Assembly (NCBI RefSeq): GCF_947493425.1
Contig: NZ_CANLRP010000008.1
Span: 32,667-96,666 of the forward strand
Direction: 5' to 3'
DNA: 64,000 bases
Origin: an uncultured Microscilla sp.
GTDB lineage: Bacteria > Bacteroidota > Bacteroidia > Cytophagales > Microscillaceae
Shown: positions 42,964-51,866 of the stretch, one piece after another
How the letters are laid out: each line of letters opens with the position of its first letter
Position numbering within the stretch: the first letter of the stretch is position 1
The notes under the pieces: model-generated
The model's database searches: none
Seen by the model: the letters and a program-made list of their open reading frames with translations, nothing else
What the model was told of the DNA's origin: nothing
Program-made: the position numbers and the translations under genes

Positions 42964-43653
42964 ATGGAGTTAAAAAAGAACCCCAGTGCTGATATCGGAC
43001 GCAATAAGTTGCTGTTCTTTAGTATTGGGCTTGCTGTAACAATGCTATTTATCGTTGTTTCTTTTGAGTGGAGAGTATATGATTCTATCACCAAGGTAGA
43101 GTTTAAAGATGATGGCGAAGATTTTGAAGAGCAAATTGAAATTCCTATTACAGAGATGCCACCTCCTCCCCCACCTGTATTACAACAGCCAGAGGTAATC
43201 GAGGTACCTGATGAAGAAAAAATTGACGAAGAAATCGAAGTAAACCTGGACGTAGAATTTAAAGAAGAGGCGCCCCCTCCTCCTCCGGTAAAAGTTGATC
43301 TACCTCCTCCTCCTCCTCCTGTGGTAGAGAAAGAAGAAAAAATATTTATGATTGTAGAAGATCAAGCAATGCCAAAGGGTGGCTTGAAAAAATTCTACAA
43401 ATACATTGGAAAAAACCTTAAATACCCATCACAAGCGCGTCGTATGGGAGTAGAAGGTAAAGTATACATCCAATTTGTAGTAGAAAAGGATGGAAGTATT
43501 ACCGATATAAAAATACTAAAAGGTATTGGCTCTGGTTGTGACGAAGAAGCTATTCGTGTATTGAAAAATGCACCTAAATGGAAGCCAGGTAAGCAACGTG
43601 GTGTTCCAGTAAGAGTTCGCCGTTCTATCCCTATTGTATTTAAATTACAATAG
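42964..43653 (+). CDS. TonB-family energy transducer, copy 1
   Basis: 229 aa. An N-terminal membrane anchor (LLFFSIGLAVTMLFIVVSF) is followed by a periplasmic region with two polyproline blocks (EMPPPPPPV and PPPPPPVVEKEE) and a C-terminal TonB domain (YPSQARRMGVEGKVYIQFVVEKDG, spread over the last 85 residues, ending IPIVFKLQ). It would couple inner-membrane proton force to an outer-membrane receptor. No exbB/exbD or receptor gene is adjacent. A near-identical paralogue lies 446 bp downstream with its own upstream gap and terminator. Confidence 0.93.
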   Translation: MELKKNPSADIGRNKLLFFSIGLAVTMLFIVVSFEWRVYDSITKVEFKDDGEDFEEQIEIPITEMPPPPPPVLQQPEVIEVPDEEKIDEEIEVNLDVEFKEEAPPPPPVKVDLPPPPPPVVEKEEKIFMIVEDQAMPKGGLKKFYKYIGKNLKYPSQARRMGVEGKVYIQFVVEKDGSITDIKILKGIGSGCDEEAIRVLKNAPKWKPGKQRGVPVRVRRSIPIVFKLQ

Positions 43654-44099
43654 TCTACCTAGAAAATAAAACTTAACAATAAGTTCAAACCCCGACTAGA
43701 TCTAGTCGGGGTTTTTTATTTCGAAACAAATGCAACCCTTGAAGTTTCTTTGGTGTCTATAGAATAAAGTAAGATAAAATAACTCAAAACAATATCTCTG
43801 TATAATACAAATTAGGTGTTTCTGCTTTTTACTTCATCCAACCTATAAAAACTGAATGTTAAAAAAATATTAAATCATTTAAAAAGCATTCATATTTCTT
43901 CAAAAATTTCAATAAAACACCTAAGTTTGCCCTGTATTTACATGCTTTAGTACAATTCACTTTTATTCTTATGTAAATGCATCTAATAGTAAATATTTTA
44001 CGTAAGTATTTAAGGAGATATAACTTCAAACAATACTATATGATCTAAAATTACTCACTGAATTTTTGTTGTACTTACAATTTTTAAAAAATTGAAATA
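43654..44099. other. Gap between tandem TonB genes
   Basis: 446 bp, AT-rich. It holds the first gene's terminator at 43687-43717 and otherwise nothing recognised. Each TonB copy therefore probably has its own promoter. Confidence 0.5.
43687..43717 (+). terminator. Terminator of TonB copy 1
   Basis: AAACCCCGACTAGA-TCTAGTCGGGGTTT is a perfect palindrome followed by TTTTATTT. Confidence 0.9.
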
Positions 44100-44789
44100 A
44101 TGGAACTTAAAAAAAATCCAAAAGCCGATATAGGACGACGTAGGTGGTTTTTCTTTAGTATTGGGCTTGCTGTAACAATGCTGTTTGTCGTTGTTTCTTT
44201 CGAATGGAAAATCTATGACTCTATTACTAAAGTAGAGTTCAAAGACAATGAAGAAGATTTTGAAGAACAAATAGAAATCCCCATTACAGAGATGCCTCCC
44301 CCTCCTCCTCCTGTGTTACAACAACCAGAGGTAGTAGAGGTACCTGATGAAGAAAAAATTGACGAAGAAATAGAAGTAAACCTGGACGTAGAATTCAAAG
44401 AAGAGGCGCCCCCTCCTCCTCCAGTAAAAGTAGAACTTCCTCCTCCTCCTCCACCTGTAGTAGAGAAAGAAGAGAAAATCTTTATGATTGTAGAAGAACG
44501 CGCTACACCAAAAGGCGGGATGAAGGCTTTTTATAAGTATGTAGGAAGCAAACTCAAATACCCTAGTAAAGCTCGCAAAATGGGCATTGAAGGCCGAGTA
44601 GTAATAGAGTGTGTAGTAGACAAAGACGGCAGTCTGAGCGATTTTCAGATAAAGAAGGGCATTGGTGGCGGTTGCGATGAAGAAGCTATCAGAGTACTCA
44701 AAGGAGCTCCTAAATGGAACCCAGCCAAACAAAGAGGGCAAGCCGTAAAGTACCGTATGTATGTACCCATCGCATTTAAACTTGGATAA
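44100..44789 (+). CDS. TonB-family energy transducer, copy 2
   Basis: 229 aa, the same length as copy 1. The first 140 residues are nearly identical to copy 1 (same anchor, same IEIPITEMPPPPPPV block, same EEKIDEEIEVNLDVEF). The C-terminal receptor-facing domain diverges clearly (KARKMGIEGRVVIECVVDKDG and AKQRGQAVKYRMYVPIAFKLG). This pattern suggests a recent duplication followed by specialisation for a different receptor, or gene conversion that homogenises the N-terminal half. A strong terminator follows. Confidence 0.93.
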   Translation: MELKKNPKADIGRRRWFFFSIGLAVTMLFVVVSFEWKIYDSITKVEFKDNEEDFEEQIEIPITEMPPPPPPVLQQPEVVEVPDEEKIDEEIEVNLDVEFKEEAPPPPPVKVELPPPPPPVVEKEEKIFMIVEERATPKGGMKAFYKYVGSKLKYPSKARKMGIEGRVVIECVVDKDGSLSDFQIKKGIGGGCDEEAIRVLKGAPKWNPAKQRGQAVKYRMYVPIAFKLG

Positions 44790-44811
44790 CAAAATTAGAC
44801 ATTCAACATAT

Positions 44812-44848
44812 AAAAAAAGCCTGTTTCTAACGAGACAGGCTTTTTTTT
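44812..44848 (+). terminator. Terminator of TonB copy 2
   Basis: GCCTGTTTC (44819-44827) pairs with GAGACAGGC (44832-44840), with A7 before and T8 after, so it could also work for the convergent murB transcript. Confidence 0.88.
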
Positions 44849-44981
44849 GGCTTGTATTCATCTTCAGGTTTAGCAAAACCAGATAAATTACAAGCACTTA
44901 AAAATAAATAACTTATAGTTGCTGGTAGAACATGGCTAACTGGAAGCTTATCGCTTGAGACTTGTACCTTTAACCAATGAT

Positions 44982-45998
44982 TTATATAATATTAATTTCT
45001 GGCTGAATGGTAATGCCAAACTTTTGTAAAACGGATTGCTGAATATCTACTGATAATTGGCGTATTTGACTGCCCTCTCCCCCTCCATAATTAACCAATA
45101 CCAAAGCCTGGCGGGTATGCACGCCAATGTCTCCAACACGTTTACCTTTCCAGCCGCTTTGCTCTATTAGCCACCCTGCTGGTACTTTTACCTGGTTGTT
45201 AGCCACCGGATAGCCTACAATATGAGGAAAAGCTTGTTTGAGTTGCTCAAATTGAGCTAAAGGTATAGTGGGGTTTTTAAAAAAGCTTCCTGCATTCCCA
45301 ATCTTGGCAGGATCGGGTAGTTTGCTCGACCGAATCTGACAAACGGCATCACTAATTGCCTGTATGCTTAATTCTTTGACTTGGTTGGTTTGCAAAACCT
45401 CTTGAATAGCACCATAACTGGTATTAAACGCTGGCTTTTTGGAGAGCTTTAGGATAATACCAGTGATTACAAATTGATCTTTGTAAATGTTTTTAAATAC
45501 GCTTTCGCGGTACCCAAACTTGCACTCTTCATTGGTAAAAACCTTGAGTACCCCTGTACTACGCTCTACTGCCTGCACTGTCTCCAGTACCTGCTTTATC
45601 TCTACGCCATACGCTCCAATGTTTTGCATGGGGGCTGCCCCTACTGTTCCAGGTATCAGCGAGAGGTTTTCAATTCCTCCATACCCTTTTTGCACACAAT
45701 GCATTACCAAATCGTGCCATACTTCACCGGCCGCAGCTTCCAGCCAAACATTTGAATCATCTTCCCGCAGGAGACTGATCCCCTTAAGCTTTATTTTAAC
45801 TACCAACCCTTCAAAGTCACGGGTAAACAACACATTACTCCCTCCACCCAATATCAACAATGGCGTGGGGTTTTGTTGTTGTTCCTTTAGTAAGGTTTGT
45901 AAATCAGAAAGTTGGTGAACCTCTACAAATTGTTGGGCTTTTACATCTATGCCAAAAGTATTATGAGGCTTAAGTGATACCTCAGGTTGTATATGCAT
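44982..45998 (-). CDS. murB: UDP-N-acetylenolpyruvoylglucosamine reductase MurB
   Basis: 338 aa. FAD-binding motifs LILGGGSNVLFTRDFEGLVV and GTVGAAPMQNIGAYGVEI are present. The catalytic Ser region is IGNAGSFFKNP, and the YRESVFKN motif that marks type I MurB (E. coli-like, longer) is seen. It reduces the enolpyruvyl group to give UDP-MurNAc. Its ATG overlaps the stop of the upstream LRR gene by one base (TAATG), so the two are translationally coupled. Confidence 0.95.
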   Translation of the reverse strand: MHIQPEVSLKPHNTFGIDVKAQQFVEVHQLSDLQTLLKEQQQNPTPLLILGGGSNVLFTRDFEGLVVKIKLKGISLLREDDSNVWLEAAAGEVWHDLVMHCVQKGYGGIENLSLIPGTVGAAPMQNIGAYGVEIKQVLETVQAVERSTGVLKVFTNEECKFGYRESVFKNIYKDQFVITGIILKLSKKPAFNTSYGAIQEVLQTNQVKELSIQAISDAVCQIRSSKLPDPAKIGNAGSFFKNPTIPLAQFEQLKQAFPHIVGYPVANNQVKVPAGWLIEQSGWKGKRVGDIGVHTRQALVLVNYGGGEGSQIRQLSVDIQQSVLQKFGITIQPEINII

Positions 45999-47545
45999 TA
46001 AAATCCTATTCTAACGTGGGAAAGCTGTTTTCTAATGTGAGCTTTTTGTTCATTAGTGAATCCATTACGTTTCATTGTAAATATTTTCAGGTTGAGCAAA
46101 GCTCCCATATTAGGGGGCAATTTAGCCAATTGATTATTATCAAGGTATAACTCTCTTAAGTTTTTTAGGCGAGTAATGCCAAATGGCAAAGTACGCAAAC
46201 GATTATGCGACAATACCAATATACGCAATGAACGAAGGTCAGAGATTTTGTTGGGCAAACTGGTAATTTGATTTCGGCTGGCATCGAGGTAATAGAGTTC
46301 TTCGAGCCCCCATAGTTCAGAGGGTATTTCGGTCAATAGGTTGCCACTAATTGCCAGACTTTTGAGCTGGGTAAGTTCTGCCAACTCTACAGGCAATAAT
46401 GAGATTTGGTTCTGAGAGGCGTAAATACGCTCTATTTTTTTGAGCTGACTAATGCTTTTGGGTAAAGTTTGTAAATTATTTTTTCTCACCCAGATAGACT
46501 TCAACGAAGCCATGTTGCCAAGGCTGGCAGGCAACAATTCCAGGCGATTGTTGCTCAACTGCAAGGTAGGTAACCGGGTAAGATTGCCTATGCTTTCGGG
46601 CAGAGAACGTAGAAGGTTATGATGCAGGCTCAATACTTTGAGTTGGCTCAATTTACCAATATCGTTGGGCAGCTCTAGCAACTGGTTATGTTCAAGTTTT
46701 ACTACCTGCAACTGAACAAGAGATGTCAGTTCTTTGGGCAATTGCGTGATCTTGTTTTCATTTAAGTACAAACGACGCAACTGGGATAAAGCGCCTATTT
46801 TTTCAGGTAGTTTGGTTAGGTTGTTTTGCTGCAAAAAAAGCGAAGTAAGCTTTTTTAAACTTCCTAAGTTATCAGGTGTTTTAGTCAAACGATTGCGGCT
46901 TATATCAAGCGATTGCAGGTTTTTATATTTGCCCAATGAGACACTTTCCAATTGGTTTTTCCCCAACCCCAAGTTTTCTAGTTTTCGCAAACTACTGAAG
47001 CTCGCCGGAAGCTGTTTTAACTGATTGCCATACGCCTCAAATACACGCATCTTTCTAAGCTTTCCTATATTTTCGGGCAATTCTTTGAGCTTATTGTTGG
47101 CAATATTCAGCTGGGTAAGGTTACGCAAACGAACAAACTTGCCAGGCAAATCAACCAATGAGTTACGCTGAATGTCCAACACTTCAAGTGACTTTAAACT
47201 GTCTATGCCTTGAGGCAAATGTTTGATGTTATTATTATACAAGCGGAGTATTTTCAATTTTTTTAATTGAAAAAGCACTTTAGGAAAAGCTGTCAATTGA
47301 TTATTCCCTAAGTTAAGTTCTTCCAGGTTTTTGAGCAATACAATATTTTGAGGGATTTTTTTTAGCCTTTGGCTACTTAGGTTGAGCCGTTGTACTTTAC
47401 TTTTATTCTGAAGAGCTTGGTCAAGGTTACTGTAAAACGGTTGGGTAAGGGCTATTTTTTTTTGAGCAGAAGCAGAAAATCTTCCACAGTAGAACAACAA
47501 AATCAATATAACGAAGCAGCGTAAAGTAGACATGTGAGTATGCAA
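45998..47545 (-). CDS. Secreted leucine-rich repeat protein
   Basis: 515 aa. A signal peptide ([18 protein letters not shown]) precedes about 19 leucine-rich repeats of 23 residues with the pattern LPxxIxxLxxLxxLxLxxNxL, running from about residue 50 to 495. It ends in a short cap. Repeats of this type (similar to the Shoc2/plant intracellular type) make a curved binding solenoid. The protein is exported, at least to the periplasm. It is coupled to murB by a one-base overlap. The start may be the first ATG or the one four codons later (MSTLRCF). Confidence 0.9.
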   Translation of the reverse strand: MHTHMSTLRCFVILILLFYCGRFSASAQKKIALTQPFYSNLDQALQNKSKVQRLNLSSQRLKKIPQNIVLLKNLEELNLGNNQLTAFPKVLFQLKKLKILRLYNNNIKHLPQGIDSLKSLEVLDIQRNSLVDLPGKFVRLRNLTQLNIANNKLKELPENIGKLRKMRVFEAYGNQLKQLPASFSSLRKLENLGLGKNQLESVSLGKYKNLQSLDISRNRLTKTPDNLGSLKKLTSLFLQQNNLTKLPEKIGALSQLRRLYLNENKITQLPKELTSLVQLQVVKLEHNQLLELPNDIGKLSQLKVLSLHHNLLRSLPESIGNLTRLPTLQLSNNRLELLPASLGNMASLKSIWVRKNNLQTLPKSISQLKKIERIYASQNQISLLPVELAELTQLKSLAISGNLLTEIPSELWGLEELYYLDASRNQITSLPNKISDLRSLRILVLSHNRLRTLPFGITRLKNLRELYLDNNQLAKLPPNMGALLNLKIFTMKRNGFTNEQKAHIRKQLSHVRIGF

Positions 47546-47743
47546 GTTAGAAATGAGATTTTAAAAAGATATACGAAAATACAATTGATAAGATATTGCA
47601 TACTATTGAAATTTAAGAAGAAACTTTATCAAAAACCAGATAAAATATCTGTCTCAAAGCAAGCTAATAGCTTTTTGTTTCAACTTTTCATGATATATTT
47701 GCCAACTTTGGATAGATCACAAAAACTCCTAAAAAATAAAGTA

Positions 47744-48802
47744 ATGACATACGACGAAATTGTAAGTTTACTGGGTAAAGAAAACGAAGACTTGTTTACT
47801 CACGAAAGTAAAACTATCTCAAAAGACATGTTGCACAAAACCAGTGGCAATGTGGTAGATGATCAATTTATAAATTCTAACCGTAATCCACAGGTTTTAA
47901 AAAGTATTGCGTCTTTGTACAACCACGGGCGTTTAGGAGGTACAGGATACCTGTCTATCTTACCTATCGACCAAGGCATTGAACATACGGGTGGTGCTTC
48001 TTTTGCTCCTAACCCAATTTATTTTGACCCTGAGCATATCATCAAATTGGCTATAGAAGGCGGCTGCAATGGAGTGGCTACTACGTATGGAAACCTTGCA
48101 ATGATGTCACGAAAGTATGCACACAAGATTCCTTTTGTAGTAAAAATTAACCATAACGAATTACTCACTTACCCATCTAAGTTTGACCAAATTATGTTTG
48201 GGTCTATCCGTGAAGCCTGGAACTTAGGCGCAACTGCGGTAGGTGCCACGATCTACTTTGGTTCTGAAGAATCGTCTCGTCAGATTGTAGAAGTAGCTCA
48301 AGCGTTCGAAGAAGCACACTCTTTGGGTATGGCTACTATATTGTGGTGTTACACTCGTAACTCTTCGTTTAAGAAAGATGGCATTGACTACCACGTAGCC
48401 GCTGACTTAACCGGGCAAGCAAACCACTTGGGAGTAACCATTCAGGCAGATGTTATCAAACAAAAGCTTCCTGAGAACAACGAAGGGTTTACAACAATTA
48501 ACTTCAGTAAGTCTCACCCAAAAATGTACAGTGACCTTGCTTCTGACAACCCTATTGACTTGTGTCGTTATCAAGTGGCTAACTGCTACATGGGACGTAT
48601 TGGGCTTATCAACTCTGGTGGGGCGTCTGGTGGAGACAGCGACAAGGCTGATGCAGTAAAAACCGCTGTGATCAATAAACGTGCTGGTGGAAGCGGCTTG
48701 ATCTTAGGACGTAAGGCTTTCCAAAGACCTGTAGCCGAAGGAGTAGACATTTTGAATGCTGTTCAGGATGTGTACTTAGAAGATAAAATTACATTGGCCT
48801 AA
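47744..48802 (+). CDS. fbaB: Class I fructose-bisphosphate aldolase (FbaB type)
   Basis: 352 aa from the ATG at 47744 ([18 protein letters not shown]). The open frame reaches 47534 upstream, but that stretch is Lys/Tyr/Gln-rich and not family-like. Matches to the DhnA/FbaB type include [32 protein letters not shown] and [18 protein letters not shown], which holds the Schiff-base Lys region, and a C-terminal [16 protein letters not shown] phosphate-binding stretch. The reaction is reversible cleavage of fructose-1,6-bisphosphate. The start is 350-aa like in E. coli. Confidence 0.92.
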   Translation: MTYDEIVSLLGKENEDLFTHESKTISKDMLHKTSGNVVDDQFINSNRNPQVLKSIASLYNHGRLGGTGYLSILPIDQGIEHTGGASFAPNPIYFDPEHIIKLAIEGGCNGVATTYGNLAMMSRKYAHKIPFVVKINHNELLTYPSKFDQIMFGSIREAWNLGATAVGATIYFGSEESSRQIVEVAQAFEEAHSLGMATILWCYTRNSSFKKDGIDYHVAADLTGQANHLGVTIQADVIKQKLPENNEGFTTINFSKSHPKMYSDLASDNPIDLCRYQVANCYMGRIGLINSGGASGGDSDKADAVKTAVINKRAGGSGLILGRKAFQRPVAEGVDILNAVQDVYLEDKITLA

Positions 48803-48828
48803 GAGCTTAACAAGTAAAACCACCTCTC

Positions 48829-48880
48829 ACTAACAAATTCATAATACGTTTAAAATAAGCATACTATGAATTTATTAGCT
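48829..48880. repeat. ACTAACAAATTCATA palindromic element, copy 2
   Basis: Left arm ACTAACAAATTCATA (48829-48843), right arm TATGAATTTATTAGCT (48865-48880). The interior AAAATAAGCATAC is the inverse of copy 1's GTATGCTTATTTT. Confidence 0.75.
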
Positions 48881-49005
48881 ACCTATAGAATAGGGAGTAG
48901 CACCGATATTCATCGGTATCTAAGGACTTGCGACTTGTCGCTTAAAGCTTGTCCCTGTTGGAGCTTTTAACCACCATGGTTTTACTCAATTCTTATTTTT
49001 AGTTT

Positions 49006-49037
49006 CCGCAGTATTCAATGCTGCGGATTCTTTTTTT
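49006..49037 (+). terminator. Terminator before the riboswitch
   Basis: CCGCAG (49006-49011) pairs with CTGCGG (49021-49026), followed by ATTC and T7. It probably ends the aldolase transcript. Confidence 0.75.
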
Positions 49038-49049
49038 CAACACACTTTA

Positions 49050-49211
49050 CAAGGTTTTGCTAAGGCAAACGAAAAGGGAAGCTGGTGAAAAACCAGCACT
49101 GTACCCGCAACTGTAAGCTGTAAAAGCTCTTTTTTGCACATAATGCCACTGTAGGTATACGTATTTATGGGAAGGCGCAAAGAGTATGCAGTGAGTCAGT
49201 AGACCTGCCTT
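49050..49211 (+). promoter_or_regulatory. Cobalamin riboswitch
   Basis: All landmark blocks of the B12 riboswitch are present and in order: AAAAGGGAAGCTGGTGAAAA near 49073-49091, then CCAGCACTGTACCCGCAACTG (49092-49112), GCCACTG near 49145, ATGGGAAGGCG near 49167, and the B12 box GTGAGTCAGTAGACCTGCC (49191-49209). The outer stem AAGGCA (49062-49067) closes with TGCCTT (49206-49211). It is on the plus strand. The next gene is an acyl-CoA thioesterase at 49380, with a large stem between them. Confidence 0.92.
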
Positions 49212-49231
49212 GTAATAGTTAGTATACTTAA

Positions 49232-49351
49232 CTTTCGGGAGCTAGAGTTGGGTGTAAGGCGTTTGGAAAGATAGCTATGGAATTGCCTTTTGTATAAGGT
49301 AAATTCATAGCCTTGCTGCGCTTTGCCCTCCTTGTAACTCTCTCCTGAAAG
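49232..49351 (+). promoter_or_regulatory. Large branched stem-loop between the riboswitch and the thioesterase gene
   Basis: CTTTCGGGAG (49232-49241) pairs with CTCCTGAAAG (49342-49351). Just inside, AGAGTT pairs with AACTCT. A second internal hairpin GCTATGGAATTGCCTT (about 49273-49288) pairs with AAGGTAAATTCATAGC (about 49297-49312). It is about 120 nt and ends 28 nt before the ATG. It could be part of the riboswitch expression platform or an inserted repeat. Confidence 0.55.
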
Positions 49352-49379
49352 ATGGTTTTACCCCAAATAATCATTTAAA

Positions 49380-49790
49380 ATGGATAAAAATTTAACAAAA
49401 CGTATCGAAGAATCAGAAACGCATATATTCAAGGCGGTTTTTCCGAATACAACCAATCACTATGACACTCTGTTTGGGGGCACTGCCTTACAACTCATGG
49501 ACGAAGTAGCGTTTATTACAGCTACTCGGTTTACCCGCCTCAAGGTAGTAACGGTAAGTTCTGACCGGGTTGATTTTAAACAGCCTATTCCGGCAGGCTC
49601 ATTCATAGAACTAATAGGTAAGGTAGTCAAGGTAGGCAATACCAGTCTGGGGGTGCAAGTAGATATTTTTTTGGAACACATGTACGAAGAAACCCGACAA
49701 CGAGCCATTTCGGGTAATTTTACATTTGTGGCCATTGATGAAAACAGGCATCCATTAACTATCCGGGAAAATTTACCTAAAACAAAATAA
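49380..49790 (+). CDS. Hotdog-fold acyl-CoA thioesterase (YciA-like)
   Basis: 136 aa. The hotdog motifs THIFKAVFPNTTNHYDTLFGGTALQLMDEVAFI and FKQPIPAGSFIELIGKVVKVGNTSL match acyl-CoA thioesterases. The NHYDTLFGG stretch with the Asp two residues on is the active-site region. It hydrolyses acyl-CoA. The upstream cobalamin riboswitch makes B12 control likely, which is unusual for this enzyme class. Element B is inserted 7 bp after the stop codon (49798-50000). Confidence 0.92.
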   Translation: MDKNLTKRIEESETHIFKAVFPNTTNHYDTLFGGTALQLMDEVAFITATRFTRLKVVTVSSDRVDFKQPIPAGSFIELIGKVVKVGNTSLGVQVDIFLEHMYEETRQRAISGNFTFVAIDENRHPLTIRENLPKTK

Positions 49791-50407
49791 TTATTAGTAC
49801 TCTACCCAGCTTTTTTTAAAAACATTATCCTCGCCTCAGTTGCGTGTTTTCACCAATTGATAAATCCCGCTGTATGGGAGCGATCGAAACCCTAAAACAA
49901 GTCGTTTTTTGGGTACCGATATTTATTGGCATCTAAGGATTTGTGGGTGGTTTGATTTGTGAGGACACAAATCAGGGCGAAAAATAGTAGGGTAGAGTAA
50001 ATTATTAGTATAAGCTACAAATACAATATCTTGGAAGATAGGGGGTATACCACACATTTTTTGGGTGAACAATCTTACATAACTTTCATAAATTGATTAT
50101 TTACGTTTAAATTTGGCGACTAATTTTAAGTCGGTTACATAAAAAACAAAAACCTGATAACAACGGGTTTATTTATAAAACTTTATAAGTCAGTTATTTA
50201 CATTTAAAATTTGGTGAAACGGGCATCTTTTAACTTTAACAAAGATCAATGCCTACACCTGTTTTCAGATATTAGTAGCAGGTAATAAATGCTCTGAAAA
50301 AAGAGTGTTTGATGCATCAGACCAGTCATAGCATAAGGTTTTTATATAAGGGTAGATACCCTCCTGTGCTTGTACCTCTGACCACTTGTTACCCAAAAAA
50401 CAAACAT
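49791..50407. other. Gap with element B upstream of accD
   Basis: The first 210 bp are element B copy 2. The remaining 400 bp is AT-rich with an imperfect repeated motif (TTATTTACGTTTAAATTTGGCGA near 50097 and TTATTTACATTTAAAATTTGGTGA near 50194). No gene. No clear promoter assigned. Confidence 0.55.
49798..50000. mobile_element. Inverted-repeat element B, copy 2 (203 bp, 9-bp target duplication)
   Basis: TACTCTACCC at 49798-49807 is inverted as GGGTAGAGTA at 49991-50000. The flanks AATTATTAG (49789-49797 and 50001-50009) are perfect 9-bp duplications. It shares with copy 1 the ATCGAAACC, CGCCTCAG and GCGAAAAA-TAGTAGGG segments but carries a longer interior, including the ACCGATATTTATTGGCATCTAAGG unit. 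Confidence 0.88.
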
Positions 50408-51250
50408 ATGGCTTGGTATAAAAGAGAAAAAAAAGGGATTATTACACCTACCTCAGCAAAAAAAGAAACTCCTGAGGGGCACTGGTACAAATGTCCAAAA
50501 TGTAAAAACGTAATGAACTCGCGCGATCACAAGCAAAATGCTTATACTTGCATAGAGTGTAATTTTCACGCCAGAATAGGCTCGAAAGAATATTTTGAGG
50601 TGTTTTTTGACAAAAATGAATTCACCGAGTTGGACGCAAATATGATGTCTGGCGATCCGCTTAATTTTTCAGACACCAAGACTTACCCTACACGTATTCA
50701 ACAGTCACAATATAAGTCTGGATTGAAAGATGCCGTAAGAACTGGTCATGGGAAAATGAAGGGGGAAAATATTGTATTGGCAGTCATGGATTTTGGCTTT
50801 ATTGGAGGATCAATGGGCTCGGTTGTTGGTGAAAAAATATCAAGAGCTATAGATTTTGCCCGTGAGAAAAAATATCCTTTGATTGTAGTATCTAAATCGG
50901 GGGGCGCCCGCATGATGGAGGCAGGGTACTCGTTGATGCAAATGGCCAAAACATCGGCTAAGCTTGCTTTGCTTGCCGAAGCCAAAGTTCCCTATATATC
51001 ATTGCTTACTGACCCTACCACTGGTGGAGTATCGGCTTCTTTTTCTATGCTAGGCGACTTTAACATTGCCGAACCAGAGGCTTTGATTGGTTTTGCTGGT
51101 CCGCGTATTATTAGAGAAACCATAGGCAGAGACTTGCCTGAAGGGTTTCAAACTTCAGAATATTTACTTGAGCACGGTTTTCTTGATTTTATCATAGATA
51201 GAACCGAAATGAAAAATAAATTGGCGGGTTTGATTAAAATGCTGAAATAA
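50408..51250 (+). CDS. accD: Acetyl-CoA carboxylase carboxyltransferase subunit beta
   Basis: 280 aa from the ATG at 50408 ([14 protein letters not shown]); the frame extends upstream but without family-like sequence. The Cys4 zinc ribbon is [12 protein letters not shown] and [11 protein letters not shown]. Carboxyltransferase motifs include [55 protein letters not shown] and [22 protein letters not shown]. It forms malonyl-CoA with AccA, biotin carboxylase and BCCP. A strong terminator follows. Confidence 0.95.
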   Translation: MAWYKREKKGIITPTSAKKETPEGHWYKCPKCKNVMNSRDHKQNAYTCIECNFHARIGSKEYFEVFFDKNEFTELDANMMSGDPLNFSDTKTYPTRIQQSQYKSGLKDAVRTGHGKMKGENIVLAVMDFGFIGGSMGSVVGEKISRAIDFAREKKYPLIVVSKSGGARMMEAGYSLMQMAKTSAKLALLAEAKVPYISLLTDPTTGGVSASFSMLGDFNIAEPEALIGFAGPRIIRETIGRDLPEGFQTSEYLLEHGFLDFIIDRTEMKNKLAGLIKMLK

Positions 51251-51275
51251 CCTGCTTTTTATACATTACAATAAG

Positions 51276-51314
51276 ATGCCTGTAACGCTTTTGATGTTAC
51301 AGGCATTTTTATTT
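51276..51314 (+). terminator. Terminator of accD
   Basis: ATGCCTGTAAC (51276-51286) pairs with GTTACAGGCAT (51296-51306) and is followed by TTTTATTTT. Confidence 0.9.
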
Positions 51315-51380
51315 TGAGACTTTTGCCCTTGATAGTTGCGTGTGGAGGGTTAAAATAATAACACTTAAATATTATCAAAA

Positions 51381-51866
51381 ATGAGATGGATTAGTCAATG
51401 GCTGGCTACAGGTTGTCTGGTATTCATTACCCTATCCTTTGGGTATGGTCAAATACCTAATAATTTGCCTACTGATAAGTTTTTCAACCAAATAGTGGGT
51501 ACTTGGAAACTCAACAATCGCCCCGTGCTAGAACAATGGACACAGGCTACGTCGGGCTCCTTTCAGGCAAGGGTGCTAGACCTAAGCAAAGGTGACAGTA
51601 CCCTTACTGAAACCATCAAGGTAGTAAAAGATAAAGGGCAAGTTTGTTTTGTGGCAAAAGTATTGGAGCAAAACGATGGTAAACCAATTAAGTTTAGGTT
51701 AGCTAAAAAACGTAAAAAAAAGGTTATATTCATCAATGAAAAACACGACTTTCCTCAAAAGATTGAATATCGCCTGAAAAGCACCCAAACGTTACAAGTG
51801 CAAATAAGTGGTGTAGTAAGGAAGAAGGTCAGAAAAATAACCTTTGTATACCAACGAATAAAATAA
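51381..51866 (+). CDS. Exported lipocalin-like/DUF6265-type hypothetical protein
   Basis: 161 aa. The signal peptide is WLATGCLVFITLSFGYGQ. The mature part begins with FFNQIVGTWKLNNRPVLEQW, a pattern seen in DUF6265-type beta-barrel proteins, and continues with strands such as GQVCFVAKVLEQNDGKPIKF and KKVIFINEKHDFPQKIEYRL. The exact role is unknown. Its stop overlaps by one base the start of the broken thioredoxin-like gene (TAATG), so the two once formed an operon. Confidence 0.75.
   Translation: MRWISQWLATGCLVFITLSFGYGQIPNNLPTDKFFNQIVGTWKLNNRPVLEQWTQATSGSFQARVLDLSKGDSTLTETIKVVKDKGQVCFVAKVLEQNDGKPIKFRLAKKRKKKVIFINEKHDFPQKIEYRLKSTQTLQVQISGVVRKKVRKITFVYQRIK

Larger units (their letters stand above)
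48803..49049. other. Repeat-bearing gap between the aldolase gene and the riboswitch
   Basis: It contains a copy of the ACTAACAAATTCATA palindromic element (48829-48880), a CACCGATATTCATCGGTATCTAAGG unit (about 48901-48925, related to the 90-bp repeats at 17.7 kb) and a terminator at 49006-49037. No gene. Confidence 0.6.

Noticed and set aside
42964..44789. ExbB/ExbD-TonB operon
   Set aside because: No exbB or exbD is adjacent; the upstream gene is VanZ-like.
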